The notes beneath the pieces were generated by a model. The model saw only the letters and a list, made by a program, of their open reading frames with translations. It searched no databases and was not told the origin of the DNA. Shown one piece after another: positions 1 to 13,730 of a stretch of DNA of 64,000 nucleotides. Source of the DNA: Varroa destructor (Eukaryota > Arthropoda > Arachnida > Mesostigmata > Varroidae); assembly GCF_002443255.2 (NCBI RefSeq), contig NW_019211457.1, positions 32,479,309-32,543,308 on the forward strand. The letters run 5' to 3'. Position 1 is the first letter of the stretch. Each line of letters opens with the position of its first letter. A program made the position numbers and the translations under genes.

Positions 1-2986
1 CTTAAGTGAGCAGAGAAGGGCTTTTCATATGCCGCTGTAACAGCCGCCGTTGGCACGAGGGTCGCCGTTGCTGGCGCTCTATTCAAATTCGCTATGGGGC
101 TATACATCCTAGTGTTAACGCGTGAAGGCTATTCCATTCGTTCCTTCTCGTTTCACGAACGTTCTGGCATTGGAGCCGGCAGGCTTAAAAGCTTTTCGCA
201 GCGGTTTCAGGTGCCCAGCTTGCTCAACTGGGAAGTTTGCATCCAGTTCTTTTCGCCCACCTATCATCCTCAACATAGCTCTCAATGTACGCTGCCTTCC
301 AAAATTTGGTCCCTGTTTTTCAACGTACTTTTCCCACCCCCTCATCTTTTTGCTCCGTTCTTTAGTCTAGCGTGTAGATCCGCCCAAACAGGCGCGTATT
401 TCACTGCCGGGTTTCAATACCTTTCAAATAAAAAAGTTTTCACCGTTAAACCCCTGCCCGTCTTCCTTCTCTCCTTCGCGACTTCTTTGCTTACACCAGT
501 GCGTTCGCTGCTCCTTAACCCTCTCAGTGGGCAACTGGCTAATACTGCCTCCGAAGCTCAGGCCGTCATTGCCAACCGCATGGCTGCGAGCGACCGATCG
601 AGAGCGTTATTCCGAAACCTTCGTTTGAGTTAGCCGTCGATCCTCCAACCTGTAGAAACAAACAGAGCGCGGCCAGCTTCAACAAAAACAGGATGAGGCC
701 AGACAATAGCTGGATATAAAAGTGAAAAGGAGAGAAGACTAGAAACGAGTTATCAGCTCACTACGGTTAGTGGCAGGGGGCAAAAAGGGTATGCCCACCA
801 GTGACTACTGTTAGCAATAAGGAAGCTGTACGCATGATCGCGTGGCAAAGTCTATGTAGGTATTTAGGTATACCTTGCTTTGCTCATACGGCTGCCCTAC
901 CATGTGCGTCTGGTCTATCTTATGCCCTACAGCTTGAAATTACTTTCACCTTATCTCGCTTGAACTCAAGCGGGACACGGCAGCTTACAGCAGCTTCAGT
1001 ACGTTGATCTTTCTTAGAAGTAGAGTAAAAAGCAAGCCTTTATTTGTCTGCATCTACATCTGCATATGTACACATATGTCCGTAAAAGATAATTAAGAAA
1101 ATCCAATGCAGTTAGTCTTCGGTGTTGGCAGGCGTTTTGGTAAATCTTTCTTATTTCAAGCCATCCCCTTATTCCCCTATTAGACAGGTACATGTTTTTT
1201 TTTTTATAACTACGCACTGCGAGGCTTGCATGACCTAACGAAAAGAGGCAATTATAAAATGAAGCAGGGGGCAGACCTGAATTTCCTGAGTCGTTTCCTG
1301 AGACCTGAGTCGTTTCTTTTTCAGAAACCAATTTGAGGTATTTGATATATGCGTACACATGAATGCACGACGATGCAGTGACTGTCGTAAACAAAGGCTA
1401 GTCGACATAAAGCGCAATGCGATACTGTAAGAAATCCGATTCGCAGGCAAGAAAAGTGGCAAACAGGCCAAGACACCAAGGGCCGAGATGTGACTTAAGA
1501 CAAACACTTTGACCATTACTTGTAGTAGAGTTCTACAATTGCCAAGGTGCTAGCCCTAGTGTTCAATAAAGAACTGAGTTGGGAAAATAACAAGATTGAG
1601 CGAGGAAGCTGTTTTTCGACAACGTTGCACCTTTGTCGTTGGACTTCATCTGGCAATCGGTCAAAGGACCTCCGAGCGTCGAGTACGACCAGTCATGCTC
1701 TCGGTGCGGTCAGTCATGACGACACCGGTCACGGGCGATGGCATAGTACTAGAAGCGTGTCTGGCTAGGCAAATCGGGAGCTCTAGTTACAATGCTGAAA
1801 ATTTCGTACCTGGGAAAGAACCTAAAACGTAGCGAAAAAAAAGAAGTGGGAAAAATAAAGAGAGACATAAAAGCGCGAACAGAAGGATGACGCGAGTGTT
1901 CTTAAAATAAGTGTGAGCGGTACGCGCTGTTTTTGGCTCATTTGCGCGTCGATGACAGAAATCCTGATTTCGCTATTGCGGTATATCCGAATCCGCAGCA
2001 GCTACCAACTAAAATGCGGACCAAGTTGGCGCAGAATCGTTTCCATGTATCTATATATTTATGTGTGTATAATTATAGCAGATACGCGATGTCGGTCCAG
2101 CTGGTCTATACCTGTCGTAGAAACGGGATCATTATACACTTGTTATCACTTGCCATACATCTAAACGGCATAAGTGATCCACTCATTGACGGTCGTTATA
2201 TTTGACTTTATAGAGCGAGAGAATGAGCCGCATACTCAATCAGTTGAAGTGGTAATGTCAGTGGACATGAACTATTTGTAGGATTTTATCCGAACATACA
2301 GCACGTAACTGCGTACAGATGTTGAGGTCATACCTGTTGTCACAAGCGAGATAATGACCTTATCTATCATGCAACTATCCAGCACGTCGCTAGGGCGCAC
2401 TAACACGTGCACGATGACTGGAGTGCAAAAAAAGAAAATTACGTTAAAGCAACGCTTATTTGAAGGCATAAATAAGTACTAATAGCTGGTAAAAATAGTA
2501 GCACAGAGCGAAGGAACGAAATAAACATGGAATTATTATGAAATTGAAAGACAATCGTTTTATAGATTCCGCCAGTTGATGTTTCGTCTAAACTGCAAAA
2601 TGAGATACGTTCTCATTTAGATTAAAGACGCTATATAATTTATTCAATAAACAAAGTACTAAAGATAAAAGCAAAAATGCAAGATCAACTGGTAAATAGA
2701 GTGAATAGTCACATCATGGCCTAAATATAGATAATATCTGTTCATAAAAATAGCCATAGCTATAATAGTCTAAGCTAGCAGGTAATGTCATAGCTCCATT
2801 GGGTTATTCCTAAAAAACTACCTTCTTCAAACGTATACTATCCATCCGTTATATGAGTCAGTCAACTATTAACACATATCAGGTATATATATTGTTACAA
2901 AATGCTAATATAAAGCGATGTGACACTCTCATATTCTGAGCGGACATTCACTCAGAGCGATGTGGATCTTAGCTTAAAGCTCTCAC
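1..2986 (-). other. Partial intron after exon D
   Basis: No coding exon could be supported. I looked on the minus strand for the rest of Ig3 (a C-strand tryptophan and a D-x-G-x-Y-x-C motif) and did not find it. It holds a short duplicated motif at 1284-1316 and AT-rich DNA at 2460-2920. Open frames of 60-179 codons here have no recognisable domains or consistent splice borders. Confidence 0.7.
1284..1316. repeat. Short direct repeat CCTGAGTCGTTTC
   Basis: The 13-mer CCTGAGTCGTTTC occurs twice about 20 bp apart, probably from replication slippage. No function is implied. Confidence 0.7.
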
Positions 2987-3284
2987 CTATGGGTGATGTT
3001 CGCTGGCAATGCCTTCGCTTCGCAAATAAATTCCGCGTGGTTGCCTTCAATTTTAGTGAGGTTCGTCGGCGGCGATGTGATGACCGCGGGACCAGCAATG
3101 ATCACTTTCGAGCTGGCGCTCACCGACCCCTGTGAATTCTTCGCCACGCAGACGTATTCTCCGACGTCCGTTTGACGCAGTGAGCCAATCTTTAGCTCGG
3201 TGTCGGATATAGACACATGCTTATCGGCTCCAACTTCGACCAGCTGACCCTCCTTTTCCCAGGTGAGCTGTGGAGCCGGCGTTC
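2987..3284 (-). CDS. tutl: Turtle/IGSF9-family receptor, exon D (rest of Ig2, start of Ig3)
   Basis: This exon carries two bases, 98 codons and two bases. It completes Ig2 from the C strand (TPAPQLTWEKEG) through SDTELKIGSL and the tyrosine corner DVGEYVCVAKN to the G strand KVIIAGPAV. It then begins Ig3 with PPTNLTKIEG and the first Ig3 cysteine in FICEAKALP. NLT and NIT are possible N-glycosylation sites. The acceptor is TTTCTAG|GA and the donor is CATAG|GTGAGA. The terminal AG should be completed by the next exon to an arginine codon before the Ig3 C-strand tryptophan. I did not find that exon in 1-2986, so it should lie beyond the left edge. Only this part of what is normally a 5-Ig plus fibronectin III ectodomain is therefore present here. 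Confidence 0.93.
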
Positions 3285-5232
3285 CTAGAAATTAAGACGC
3301 GGTAACACGAATGAAGCACAAACCAATAAGACCATGAACCTCCGTATCGATCTATATTGTTCACCCGCTTTCTAAGTCACGAGAGGCACACATGCACTAA
3401 ACTAGCAGATACGTGTCAACAGTTGGAAGTCAGCGTGCGGGTTTTCACCACTATTAATGTGCGAGTCTGTATCAGCAGTAGCAGCAAGTTTTTTTCCTTA
3501 GCAGATTCCCGTGCTCGTCATCGTTGCGGTCCTATTCCACGCACCCTTATTTGTATAGCTGACGAAGCTGTGTTCTGTTCCAAACCCACAGAGAGAGCCA
3601 TCATGAGCGCAACTCAACAGGGAGTTTAGAAAAAGGGAAAAACAAAGTATTCTTACCCTGGCCATCGCCTTAGTAATCATGAGCACGTCTGCCCAGGCAC
3701 CGTCCCGCTGTGCATACCAGCAACGATAGTGGGTTTCTTTTCCCATCTGTGTGGTGTTTGCCATGGACAAAGTAATGACGTACATACGCTATGGCACAAC
3801 GCCATCGCGCGGCGACGTTTGTTGTAGGCTCCACCGCGAGAGACAAGGCCGCCTGCTTCCAAGTGGTCCTTCTCCGTCTCGAATCTCGTGGAAACTTGTG
3901 GATAGAGCTAGTAAAGCATGTGAGTGCTGTAGTCGTCACAGCAGGGCCGAAAGTACAGGCCGAATATAGGGAAAGAGGAACAAAGCCACGGGGCAATGAA
4001 ACAAAACTCTAATTAGCCAAAACGTTACCGCGCGCTGAGCGGTCGCCAGTACTCAGACATACCATTTCCTCCTAATGTCCACGCTTGTGGCCTCTTGTAG
4101 GTACCCTCTGTCTTGTTACAAGGTTGTGGTCGTTGTGGGCAGTTTAACTTACCAAAAAGTTTTAACCCTTCCACTACAGACTTCTGTATAAAAAATCGCC
4201 CAAGCCACGAAGTTATTCATATACTGTTGTCTGCGTGAGAAATGAGAGAACGACGGAAGGTATCGAGGACTTGCTAGGTAATACACATCACTGCTTGATT
4301 CTGTTAGACATACAAGTGCCACATTGAGGGGCTTCCTCTAATGTTTCGAAGAGTGTAGTTGCGCCATATAGTCGCAAGACTTCTCAGTTAGATATTACTA
4401 ATAAGATTTAGGGAACTAAAATTATCGATCATTGAGTCAAGGGAAGTTTAGGGATTGGTAAGTGAATATGCCTTGAGCTCAGGCGACAGTTAAGTTGCTT
4501 CAGATAATTTAATCAATACTGGAAACAGCGTGGAATGTAAGCCTAAAAGTCCATTCCCATTCATGACCTGCGGAGTTCCAAACTGATCAAAGCAAGCCCT
4601 AGCCTCAACAGGGTCATTTAAAACATCTCAACTGACATATTTTTGTGATGTTTTAAATACGCTAGGCCTGTGTGCAGCTTCACAGTGAACTTATCAGGAG
4701 AAATATTACGTTAAGATTAAGACAACGATTAGCGTGTAGACTAGCGGGAACCCTCTTCAGAAAAAAACAATTTACCAATCAAAAATTATGATGAATCTGG
4801 TAACTTTAATCACAACCGATTAATCCGAGGCATGGCTGATCTTTACCGTACGTACCCTCTGTGTTATTGTATTTTTAGTATAATAAAATACCAAGCCATC
4901 GAGACTCTGTTCTTCGATGCAAAGTCTTTCATTGTCGGTGTACCATATTCTTCCTGTTTCCAAGTAACGATTGTCGACAATCGCTGACAACCTTATCGGT
5001 TTTTGCACGTCGCTCCTTTAAGGCCTGAAGGCTGTGCAACCTAACCGTGTTTTCTAGTTATTTGTTTATCTCCCTCGAGTCCTCTAAATAGTATGGTCTG
5101 CCAAACTTGGGTACTTCCTAAGGTATATGGGGCAGCAATAACAATGTTCGTCATTGCCATTGTTGTCCTCCATTTTTACGCGCGAGTTGTCGCTACGAGT
5201 CGGACTGAAAATACGCTGAAACGGTAGTTTTA

Positions 5233-5258
5233 TTAGGTTGGTGCATAAATAATGGCTA
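5233..5258 (+). mobile_element. Mariner-type terminal inverted repeat (single end)
   Basis: After a TA dinucleotide (5231-5232) the sequence reads TTAGGTTGGTGCATAAATAA and then TGGC. This is close to the known end of animal mariner elements (TTAGGTTGGTGCAAAAGTAAT...). I found no matching inverted end downstream and no transposase motif, so this looks like a truncated or solo end. The element may extend to the right for an unknown distance. Confidence 0.6.
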
Positions 5259-6045
5259 TATTCGTCTCTTGGTTTCGTTTTCTTCTTTGTTTGTTTGCCG
5301 GTGATCAGCTGTTATTTACAGCCTGGAAATCGTTAATTTTCCTATATTACCTTTGCGATTGCATTACTCAGGTAACAAAATGTAATATTTATATTAGGCG
5401 CTTAAAAGAGGTATAGGGTGTGGCAAAGAAATTTTCGACATCTGCATATGTATGTCGCACCTTTCCCGGGTTGTGAATTGCGGTAAAAGGCGAAAATGCT
5501 ATTTTTTTTTACCACCCCACATGCCCATCTTCGGAATCCTAGAATAAGCTTCAGGTACTGCGACAACAAGCATCTCGTAGTGCAACGAAGGACCTATAAG
5601 TAAATGAGAAATCAAAGAAGGAAAGCAATGAACAGAAGTGTTTGACCTTCGCCACTGGTGCTGCTGTTGTTATTGTTTCATGCATCGTAGCCATACGTAT
5701 TTTAGCGTGTAACGAGTGCAGCGCGGATCCACTACTAGAGCTCCAAACGGGTACGGACTCGTTAGCGATGAATGAACTGTGCACGTCGCAACCGCTAGCG
5801 AGACTTGTCGTGCTTATTTCTGAGGGTTGCACGAAAATGAACCATCGAAGAAACACAACAGGAACTACTGGCATACTGCGCATCGTTCAGCAGTACGCGA
5901 AGGTTCCTACATAATGGATGCGAGGCTGCGATGGCAGCGTCGTACTGCGGCTCAACCGGTGCATGGAGCGAGCCCCTCTAACATCTGCACTCGCGACGAA
6001 ACGTATACTTACATAGGAGCATAATGGGGCTATTGTACGATTCAT

Positions 6046-6066
6046 ACACACACACGCACACACACA
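6046..6066. repeat. (CA)n microsatellite
   Basis: About ten CA units with one G interruption, followed by a degenerate TA/GCA-rich stretch to about 6090. Confidence 0.9.
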
Positions 6067-6521
6067 TATACGCATATGCACGCAGATGCACAAACTGACC
6101 CTAAAAGACACATACCCGAGCCGAATAGATGTAAGCAGATATACAAGTGAGAGCGATTGTTTAGCAGTTGCAGAATAGCAACATCAGCGGATGGCGGATG
6201 ACGGATAAGCGGACGCGACGCTAGTATACAGAAACACGCGCGAAAAGGTTTCTTCTTCCCGTATTGCAAAAGGGGGGCCTGTCGTCGAATGTTAGACCCT
6301 GGAGAGGGCTCCACAACGGAGTCGTTTCTGTGCAAGCCGCCCCATCGAACGCTTAATGCCACTAGTGCCGCATGGAGCTGGGGCACTGTTAATGTTAGCA
6401 AAAGACAGGCAGACGGGTAACACAAAAAGTTGCTGGGGCCCAAGAGGACAGACGACGGATATAGGGAGGTCCCGGAGCACGAAGGGTGCGCTGTGAGCTT
6501 AGGTATTGGTAAGTTACTTAC

Positions 6522-6666
6522 CATCGGCCTTGCAGGGAAGTACCAAGGATTCGCCGACTTTTACGTACAGGATTTCGGGCGGCTTCGATCGGAAATGCGG
6601 AGGCGCCAGTACGTCGAGGTAAATCCATGTTCCGTTCTTCATCGTTTCCCGGGACAAAAAGAACAC
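6522..6666 (-). CDS. tutl: Turtle/IGSF9-family receptor, exon C (end of Ig1, start of Ig2)
   Basis: This exon encodes the G strand of Ig1 and the A to B strands of Ig2. It has 48 codons plus one base. It opens in phase 0 directly after WYECK of exon B with VFFLSRETMK, then NGTWIYLDV. The N-G-T-W sequon-tryptophan pair is characteristic of Turtle/IGSF9 proteins. LAPPHF marks the Ig1-Ig2 linker, and KVGESLVLPCKAD carries the first cysteine of Ig2. The acceptor is ACTACAG|GTG and the donor is GATG|GTAAGTAA. The last G joins GA of exon D to make the glycine of KADG-TPAP. The acceptor has a weak pyrimidine tract. The opposite strand is also open across this exon, which is incidental. Confidence 0.92.
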
Positions 6667-8906
6667 CTGTAGTATTCAGGTAATAGCAGATTCGTTGGGT
6701 TGGATTAATAAAATTAATGTTATACTATTTTGTGCCTGCTATTACTTTTTGCTTAGATGATTTGGGGAAGCTTTCAGTAGACTCTGTATATTCAAACTGA
6801 TCCACGCTGACCAGTTGCCTGCGCTCAGTGTTGAGATATCTGATGATAAACTGTGTCACTGTTATTTGATGAAGAATTGCACACTTTTCACGAAATGACC
6901 ATTGCAATCCATGAGGCATTCGAAATAGAAGGCTTTATTTGGGACCGCTGCATTTGCTAGCTCTATTTCGATATAAAAACAAGCTATTACTGCTATGTTA
7001 AATAAAAAAACAAAGAGTTGAAGTGGATTTGATTTGGTTCCGTCAACTTGGATAGAAACGAGCGCTTCAGAGTTATTTGCTGTGGTGCTGCTATATAACC
7101 ACGGACGGCTAGTGACTCCTGAAGTTATTTCTCTGTATTAGTTTAGTTCATTATAATATACGCTGTGGCGTTGCCACGTCAGTCCGTAATACACGTAGTA
7201 TCAATAAGAGCAGGTCATGTTGCTCGGTTGAAAAACACTGAAAGTAACGGTCATAACGCTATACGTCGACGTCCTGTAGTACGATGTATGCTTTCTATGT
7301 AATGCTGAAAAGTTTTCTTGGTCAAAACTGGCATCGGTTGTAATCTTGAAGACGCCTTATTGCATAATTATAAGCGCTGATCTCAGTACCGTATTTTCTG
7401 ATACTGATATTACTGTATAAACAGCAAAGAATTAGTATGCATTACGTCGTCCAGTATAAAACGTGACATGGCGCATTCTAACTTTTTTTTTTATAGGCTT
7501 AGTTTTTTTTTCAACTTTCAGTCGAAGCATGCACTAGTATTCGTATGATTTGCTGCTATTTAGAGGGTAACTTATTCATTTCCCCGCTGCAAAAGTATAT
7601 GATACGAAGGTCTATAAAGACTCGAAGAGCTATTTCAACAGCATGTTAAAATTTTAATGATTTTTACACTAAAAAGTTGTCGAGATTTAAAAAATGGTAA
7701 CAAGTGGAAGCAATATATAACGATTATAGTTATTAATACAACCTCAAACCGTCATTCCTGCATTTTTGCTAGCCTATTTGCGGCTATAAAGCCGAGCGTT
7801 TTCGGGAAATTAGAGTATTTTATTTTTGTTCACTGATCTTGGCTGCTTTATGCCGAGTTTTTTCCCATTACCTCATCATTATCTCACTGTCATCAGTTAT
7901 TGAGCCGTGATCCTATAATGTGACAATTGCACTATACTAATGTGAATAGATATTGTAAGCTACACGTTAGATTCAGGGTGATGGCCATTCTTTATCAAAG
8001 GCCACAATTCAATGCACTAATGTCTTAATGTCCTGAAGTTCTGACCTTTCCGTTATTCGCCTTTGCAGAAAATCTTCGACGGGACTAATTTTCCTAATTT
8101 AAGACACCCTTCGTGGAACTTTTAAACCAATGGCCGATGATATTTCTTATAGTCCCACGTAAACCAAAATTCGTAACCCACCAGAACATTTTTATATTCG
8201 ATAGCTGACTAGAACCTGTCCACTAACAGCCCTTTGAACGGAGACAAATGCACCTAGAGTATAAAAAATATATATATTACTATTACAAAATACTTACGAA
8301 TCCAATACCCAGCAGCAGGCATAACAACGTATTCGCTGCTGCGCGTATACGTCGTATGGTTCTTATCTTCCTTCCTGTACTAGTCTACACAACCTTTAGT
8401 GGGTCTTCATATAACGATCCCTGACCACGTATTCCGCTACTTAGTCTTCACGGTATGCGCCGCGACGAATCTCTCCGTCAGCAGCGCAAGAACTGCCACT
8501 TATTAATGATTAGTGATAAATACCCGAAGGCCACACAATAGTCTTTAGCTCCGCTCCGTTACCACAACCTGTTATTGTCCACGTTGGTAGACACCCACAA
8601 CCGCAGAATCCCTTAACAGTGTTCATTGGCACAAATAATTATATGTAGCCACGCGTAAAGAAATCAAAGAGATTTATGATAGGAGTAAAAAGATCAGATA
8701 AATTTCAGAGTAGGATGCTAATATACTTCTCGTTGCATCAATCCAGTAACGTAGATTAGCTGCTATAAAATACGTATGTGTTAGATTTCCTAGCCACTTT
8801 TTCTCGTAGTCAAATATTCAGGGCTAATGATACTTTGTCTAACATCTGATCAGAGTTTGAGCAGCTGACTAGTCGGCATGGCGATCGTCTTTTCTTCTTT
8901 TGTTTA

Positions 8907-8928
8907 TTAAGAAACGTTAAGAAACGTT
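8907..8928. repeat. Tandem AAGAAACGTT duplication
   Basis: Two adjacent copies of AAGAAACGTT in an AT-rich stretch; a small slippage duplication. Confidence 0.6.
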
Positions 8929-10213
8929 TTGTGTATTTGGCTGAAAACCTTTATATGAAGCTCTTGACTACAGCGACCGAAATAAATCAAATCAAAGGGG
9001 CATTTGATTATTGCCATAAGCTTATCCATGTGATTTAAAACAGTCTATTATCTAACCAAGAGCTATCTTCAGCAGCTGACTGAGTGTCGTGGCTGTCGCT
9101 ATATAATCATATAGTTGCACCGTCATACCTCTTTTCTAGTTTCCCCTACGCTTCTAAACGGCCTATTTGCTCGTATGTCGCCACAAATTTCTTCTTGTAA
9201 ATATTGGAGTAATAAAACGGAGCGGGCGTTTTGACGCCAACTTGTCTGCCATCTTCCCCCTAAAAATAAAGATGGAGTCGCTCTATGTCGACCTTCAAGC
9301 TCATATACAGCTTCATAACAGCCTGTAAATGTGCCAGTTGGTGCAAGAGTCGTCGTGATGAATTTACTCCCAATGAAAGAGTGACTAGTACGTACTGTGG
9401 CCGGTAGAGCAACAAGACCGTCACATTCGGTTAGCCAAGTAGAGCGACTCGAGTGTCGCTCGCGCGGAAGTGATGGCAAAGTGCTTTTGAGGACACGTCC
9501 CGTTAGAGGCAGTGACAATCCGTGCCTCACAGGAGTTCACCTTTTGCCCGATCTAGGCCGCTATCTAGGCTGACATCACATGACACATAAAAGAAAAGGA
9601 TCCGTTGCCGCCAGCGACGCAACTTAATGCTATTCTACTTAACGAATTATTCCGTACTTCCTGCTGTCCTCCTAGATACAGTAGATGTTATGAGTTCCAC
9701 CTACCACCAACGCCATTTCGGCAACAGAGACCCTGATCTAGGTCAGCCCTTGTTGTTTAGCCAACAACCAACATCACACGAGCTGGAGTTAATTTTGCAA
9801 GCTAAATCGGCCTGAAAGCGTTATCCTATTATCGCAAGCATCATATCCGGATCGATCATAGGCTCCTGTATTCAACCAGCATTTCACCTCGTTGCGAATG
9901 CGACCTGAGTTTCGTAGTCCGTATGCAATCTGAAGGGAAAAACCTACGCCTTCTTGGTACTGCTTATGTTTTATACAAACACCAATGACGGTGTCGGCTC
10001 TGAGTATTCTTATCAGCTCTGATGCCTCTATAAATGACGATCATGAATTGCTTGCGAGGGACGGACACAGCAGCCTGTCATTCACACTGCTGCATCGAAC
10101 GGGCTTTGATTAGTCTGTTGAAGGACATGTTTCATTTTTTAGAATATCCAACTTCATATTGCGTCCTTTTTGGTATCAGAGAACACCTGATGCGCTGGTG
10201 TCGACAATATGAT

Positions 10214-10235
10214 GTATATATATATATATATATAT
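10214..10235. repeat. (TA)11 microsatellite
   Basis: Uninterrupted alternating TA tract. Confidence 0.95.
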
Positions 10236-13200
10236 GTAACGTATATCATTGATTTTTATATAATAAGTATACACCTTTCTGTCCCTAATGATTATAAGGC
10301 ACTCACAGCGACAAATACGGACGTCGAAAAGAGCAGAGCTTTTTCCTGGCTCATTATTCACATCCAGCCCAACTGCTATCAAAGTTACAATAAATGCTTT
10401 TTGTTCGAAGACTAACTGAACCCCCCTCTCTTCAATATGTTTCGTTACTTCACTCCTTATCAAGATCTATATCCCCTACATTACCACGCTGTTTTTATGC
10501 GTTATTACAATTGTATTCCGCCCTTTTATTATTGCTCGACATGCGGATGGTGTAGTCTAAGCTAAGCTTTTATGTCTTCGTACCACCCGCATTGCTCTGT
10601 GGGGCCTTTCGTCGCCACGTCTGCCAGCTTTAGCTCATAAGAAGGCTCATGCTGCGCAGCCGGACCAGGGGACTGGTTAATCACTGGGGTTGGTTGTCAG
10701 CTGTTGCTCTGGTTCTAGTAGTAGTGGTAGCTGTGGTGGTTATGGCGATAGAAATCTTTCGTTGTCCTGGTCGAGATGGTGGAGGCATTGCAAGGACACT
10801 TTTTGTTCGGAGCTAACCAGAAGCGACTTAGTAACACGCCTTGCTCATACCTGACAGAGTACGAACCAACCGCCATCACAGTGGCCTGTTTCACCTTGTC
10901 TCTTTCGTCCTTTTCATTTTCAATTTTATTTCAAATAGGCTTAGATCTCATGGCTTACGTTGTCTTGTACGTTTCTTCGCTAACGCAATCTCTGCCATAA
11001 ATCATGGCTTTGAAGCGTAAAAACTCTTCGAACCATCAGCTTAGCGGCGTCAAAAGGTTCCTCATTCCGGACTATTGAAAAAAGGCGCTTTAAAACGAGA
11101 GAACGAGCGAATGATCGCAACAAAATGTTGGAGAAGCAGGACACTATTGTATAAGAAGCACAGATTTGTGCGTATCCATCATTGAATCAGAGTTGCTAGC
11201 ATCGACTGACTAATGTTGAGGTGGCCGTAGTTCACGTGAAAGTGGTCGTTTAACGATACCTTACGATAGAAAAATAGAAGAAAAAAGGTCAATCGGACTA
11301 GGACAAAGAATCAAACTGGTTGTTGAGGCAGACTAGTGGATCCGCTGTTTGTCCTCCACTCCAGTCGGAAAATGCAGGTATTCGTGATCCTTATTGTCCT
11401 GCGGGAAAAAGTGTGAGAATTCATATCTGGGCGTTCCTACTTATGCATTGCGCTGACGATCGTTTCTTTGCCCTGGCCAGTTTGAGCGTTGTGCGAAGAT
11501 ACTGCGTATATAAAATGCGACACGGGTGACTTCCTTAAAAAAACTGCCGCCAGTTTTTTAGTGTTTTTCGCCAGGCATTTTGATAGCAAACAACGAGAAG
11601 CAGTAGATATGACGGTTGTCAGATATAACCGTAAAGGATTCCTATCCGCTTGAAATCTGGGCTCCGGATCCCGTGCTAAGTAAGAGCCGATGTAAGGCTG
11701 AGATATGCAAATGCGAACGAACGATGAGTGCAGTACTACTAAGTGACTAGGCAAGCGGTTGGGCCTCGAAATCGCATAGATGGTAGCCCCGTCTGGAAAG
11801 GCGATAATGTGAGTTAAACAAGTTGGACGAGAAAACGAAGTCATAAGCGCAAATACAGAGGATGAAAAGGTGCTTGCAGATGATCGCAGTAGTGACAGCA
11901 AAAGCTCCTGACGTCGCCTGACCGACCGGAGGCAGGAACACGTGGACGAGAACTGCATGCCCGCCGCAGTATAACCGGCCAGTATCGTCTTTAATAAACA
12001 GTGAATATCGTTTAATTAATGTTTGCTAGCCCTGTTCGAATTCAGTTCGGCCTGCGATCTTCACCTTTCTGTCCTCACGTCAAACGAAAAGAAGGTCAAA
12101 TGTACATATGATGTGTGTTCCTCAAATTCTCGTCTTTCCTGTTTACTTTTTTTTGTGGGCAGGGGAACGTATGAGCGCCTCTGTGTGCGGATGAATTCGC
12201 GCGTCCGTCCAGAACCGCACACCAGGACAAGGTCAGAATAACGGCTTCGGGAACAGCATACGGTTGGAAGCAGTAGCGATGGCACACTGTGCGGCGCGCT
12301 AATCGAAACGCCTCATCGCTACTGGTCAAACAAGTAGAGACATAGAGAATTGTAGCCCACTCTGCCCAACGTACCACACTGTCGAAACGTACCAAGCAAC
12401 GTCTCAAACACGATGGAATAGTGTAAAGCTAGAAAGTTAACTCCAAAGCTAGAAGAAAGATAATGGAGTTTCGAGCGGACAAGAAAACAGTTGATCATAA
12501 TACTACCCAAAAACGACTCTAAGAAAAAAGCTACAGGTAGTGAAGAGCCCCTTGATGCTTCGGCCCCGCCAAAAATCGTCAACGCTGGCTGTACCCAACA
12601 ACCTAGCATTCCAGTGTACTAGAACGAATAAACCGCCACGACCGCTTGATGGCTATTGAGAACTTGTATTGCTGCAATTGTAGCTAACGGAAAGTGGACA
12701 GTGAGAAAACTCTCTGGATCTAACCGGTGGCATTGGCCCCACTCACTTCTTCTTACAGGCATCGAACAGAATTTGTAAACAAGCAAGCAAATGAAACTCT
12801 ACTGCTTGGTATTATCTATCTTTTTCGCTTTTTTTGAGCAAGCTCCTTGCTCCCCATTCCGTCTTTTCAGGTACTATCCGTAGCGTAGACAGGAAGTAGT
12901 AGTAGTGACACAAGATTCTTTTCTTCTTTGGCCAGAAGTCGCGTGATGGTAGCGAGAAGATGTTTACTTTCCGGTGTCCGTCCGGCAGCCGCAGTGGCCT
13001 GCTTCACCATGCTGTTCGGTTCCTTTCCATAGTTTCGCTGTCTTCCTTGTTCCTACCAGCACTATTGCGGCTTCTCTTTATCTATTGTCTTTTCTCACGG
13101 TGACTCACTCCCCGAGAGCTTGTTGAGTGGGGTCCCTGACCCATCGGCTAGTGTTCAGGCCAGCGTTTTTGTCGGTCTTTTTTGTGGGCACGTCGGTCCG

Positions 13201-13259
13201 ATGTTAGTCCTGCTGGAGAGCTTGCGAACTCTCTAACATCGCAACCGGCTACGTGGAAA

Positions 13260-13730
13260 TGAAAAGCACAGATATTCTCCATTCTGTAGCGAAGGTAGGA
13301 AGAATATAAGCAGAAACCAAAAAAACGTGCGAGAGGGATTCTCCGGGACCGCGCGTAAGTTTTATCTCCTGCGCAGGATGATAGACGCACAGATAGACCG
13401 AAAGAGCGAGAGGCGTAGAGCACTAGAGAGAGAAGACTGAAAGAAGAAAGGTAGACGAAGAAGTAAACCGAGAAAGAGAGGAAATACCTGGGCACGAACA
13501 AATCTCGGACGTAGAAACGAATGGGCATAGGAAAAAGGAAAGGGGAAGGGTTGCGATGAACAGCAAGAATGCAGTTAAAGGCGGAAATCCCCGGGCTAGG
13601 CGGATACCTCGTGGAGAAGAAAACGTGCTGGGATCTAAACGATGCTAGTAGCTTGTAGCAGCAAGAGATAAAGAAGGCAAAAAAGAAAGATAGAGTAGTC
13701 TAAAGAACGAAGAAACGCAAGTTGGAGCTA
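13260..13730. other. Purine-rich stretch with GAGAG motifs
   Basis: The plus strand is dominated by A and G over several hundred bases and contains repeated GAGAG/AGAGAG motifs, densest at about 13395-13490. GAGAG is the core bound by GAGA factor (Trl) in insects. I cannot say it is bound here, and low-complexity purine tracts are common in introns. Confidence 0.4.

Larger units (their letters stand above)
3285..6521 (-). other. Intron between exons C and D (3.2 kb)
   Basis: GT-AG intron, donor GTAAGTAA and acceptor TTTCTAG on the minus strand. It contains a mariner-type terminus at 5233 and a (CA)n tract at 6046-6066. Minus-strand donor-like GTAAG motifs near 3655 and 4157 have no convincing exon attached. 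No other gene is supported. Confidence 0.85.

Noticed and set aside
3498..3785. Minus-strand frame ending near a GTAAGA donor between exons C and D
   Set aside because: Exons C and D already join exactly within a glycine codon; no acceptor or Ig-like sequence supports an extra exon.
6042..6524. 160-codon minus-strand frame next to exon C
   Set aside because: It covers the intron just after the exon C donor and the (CA)n tract, with a low-complexity C-terminus; it is not in frame with the Ig protein.
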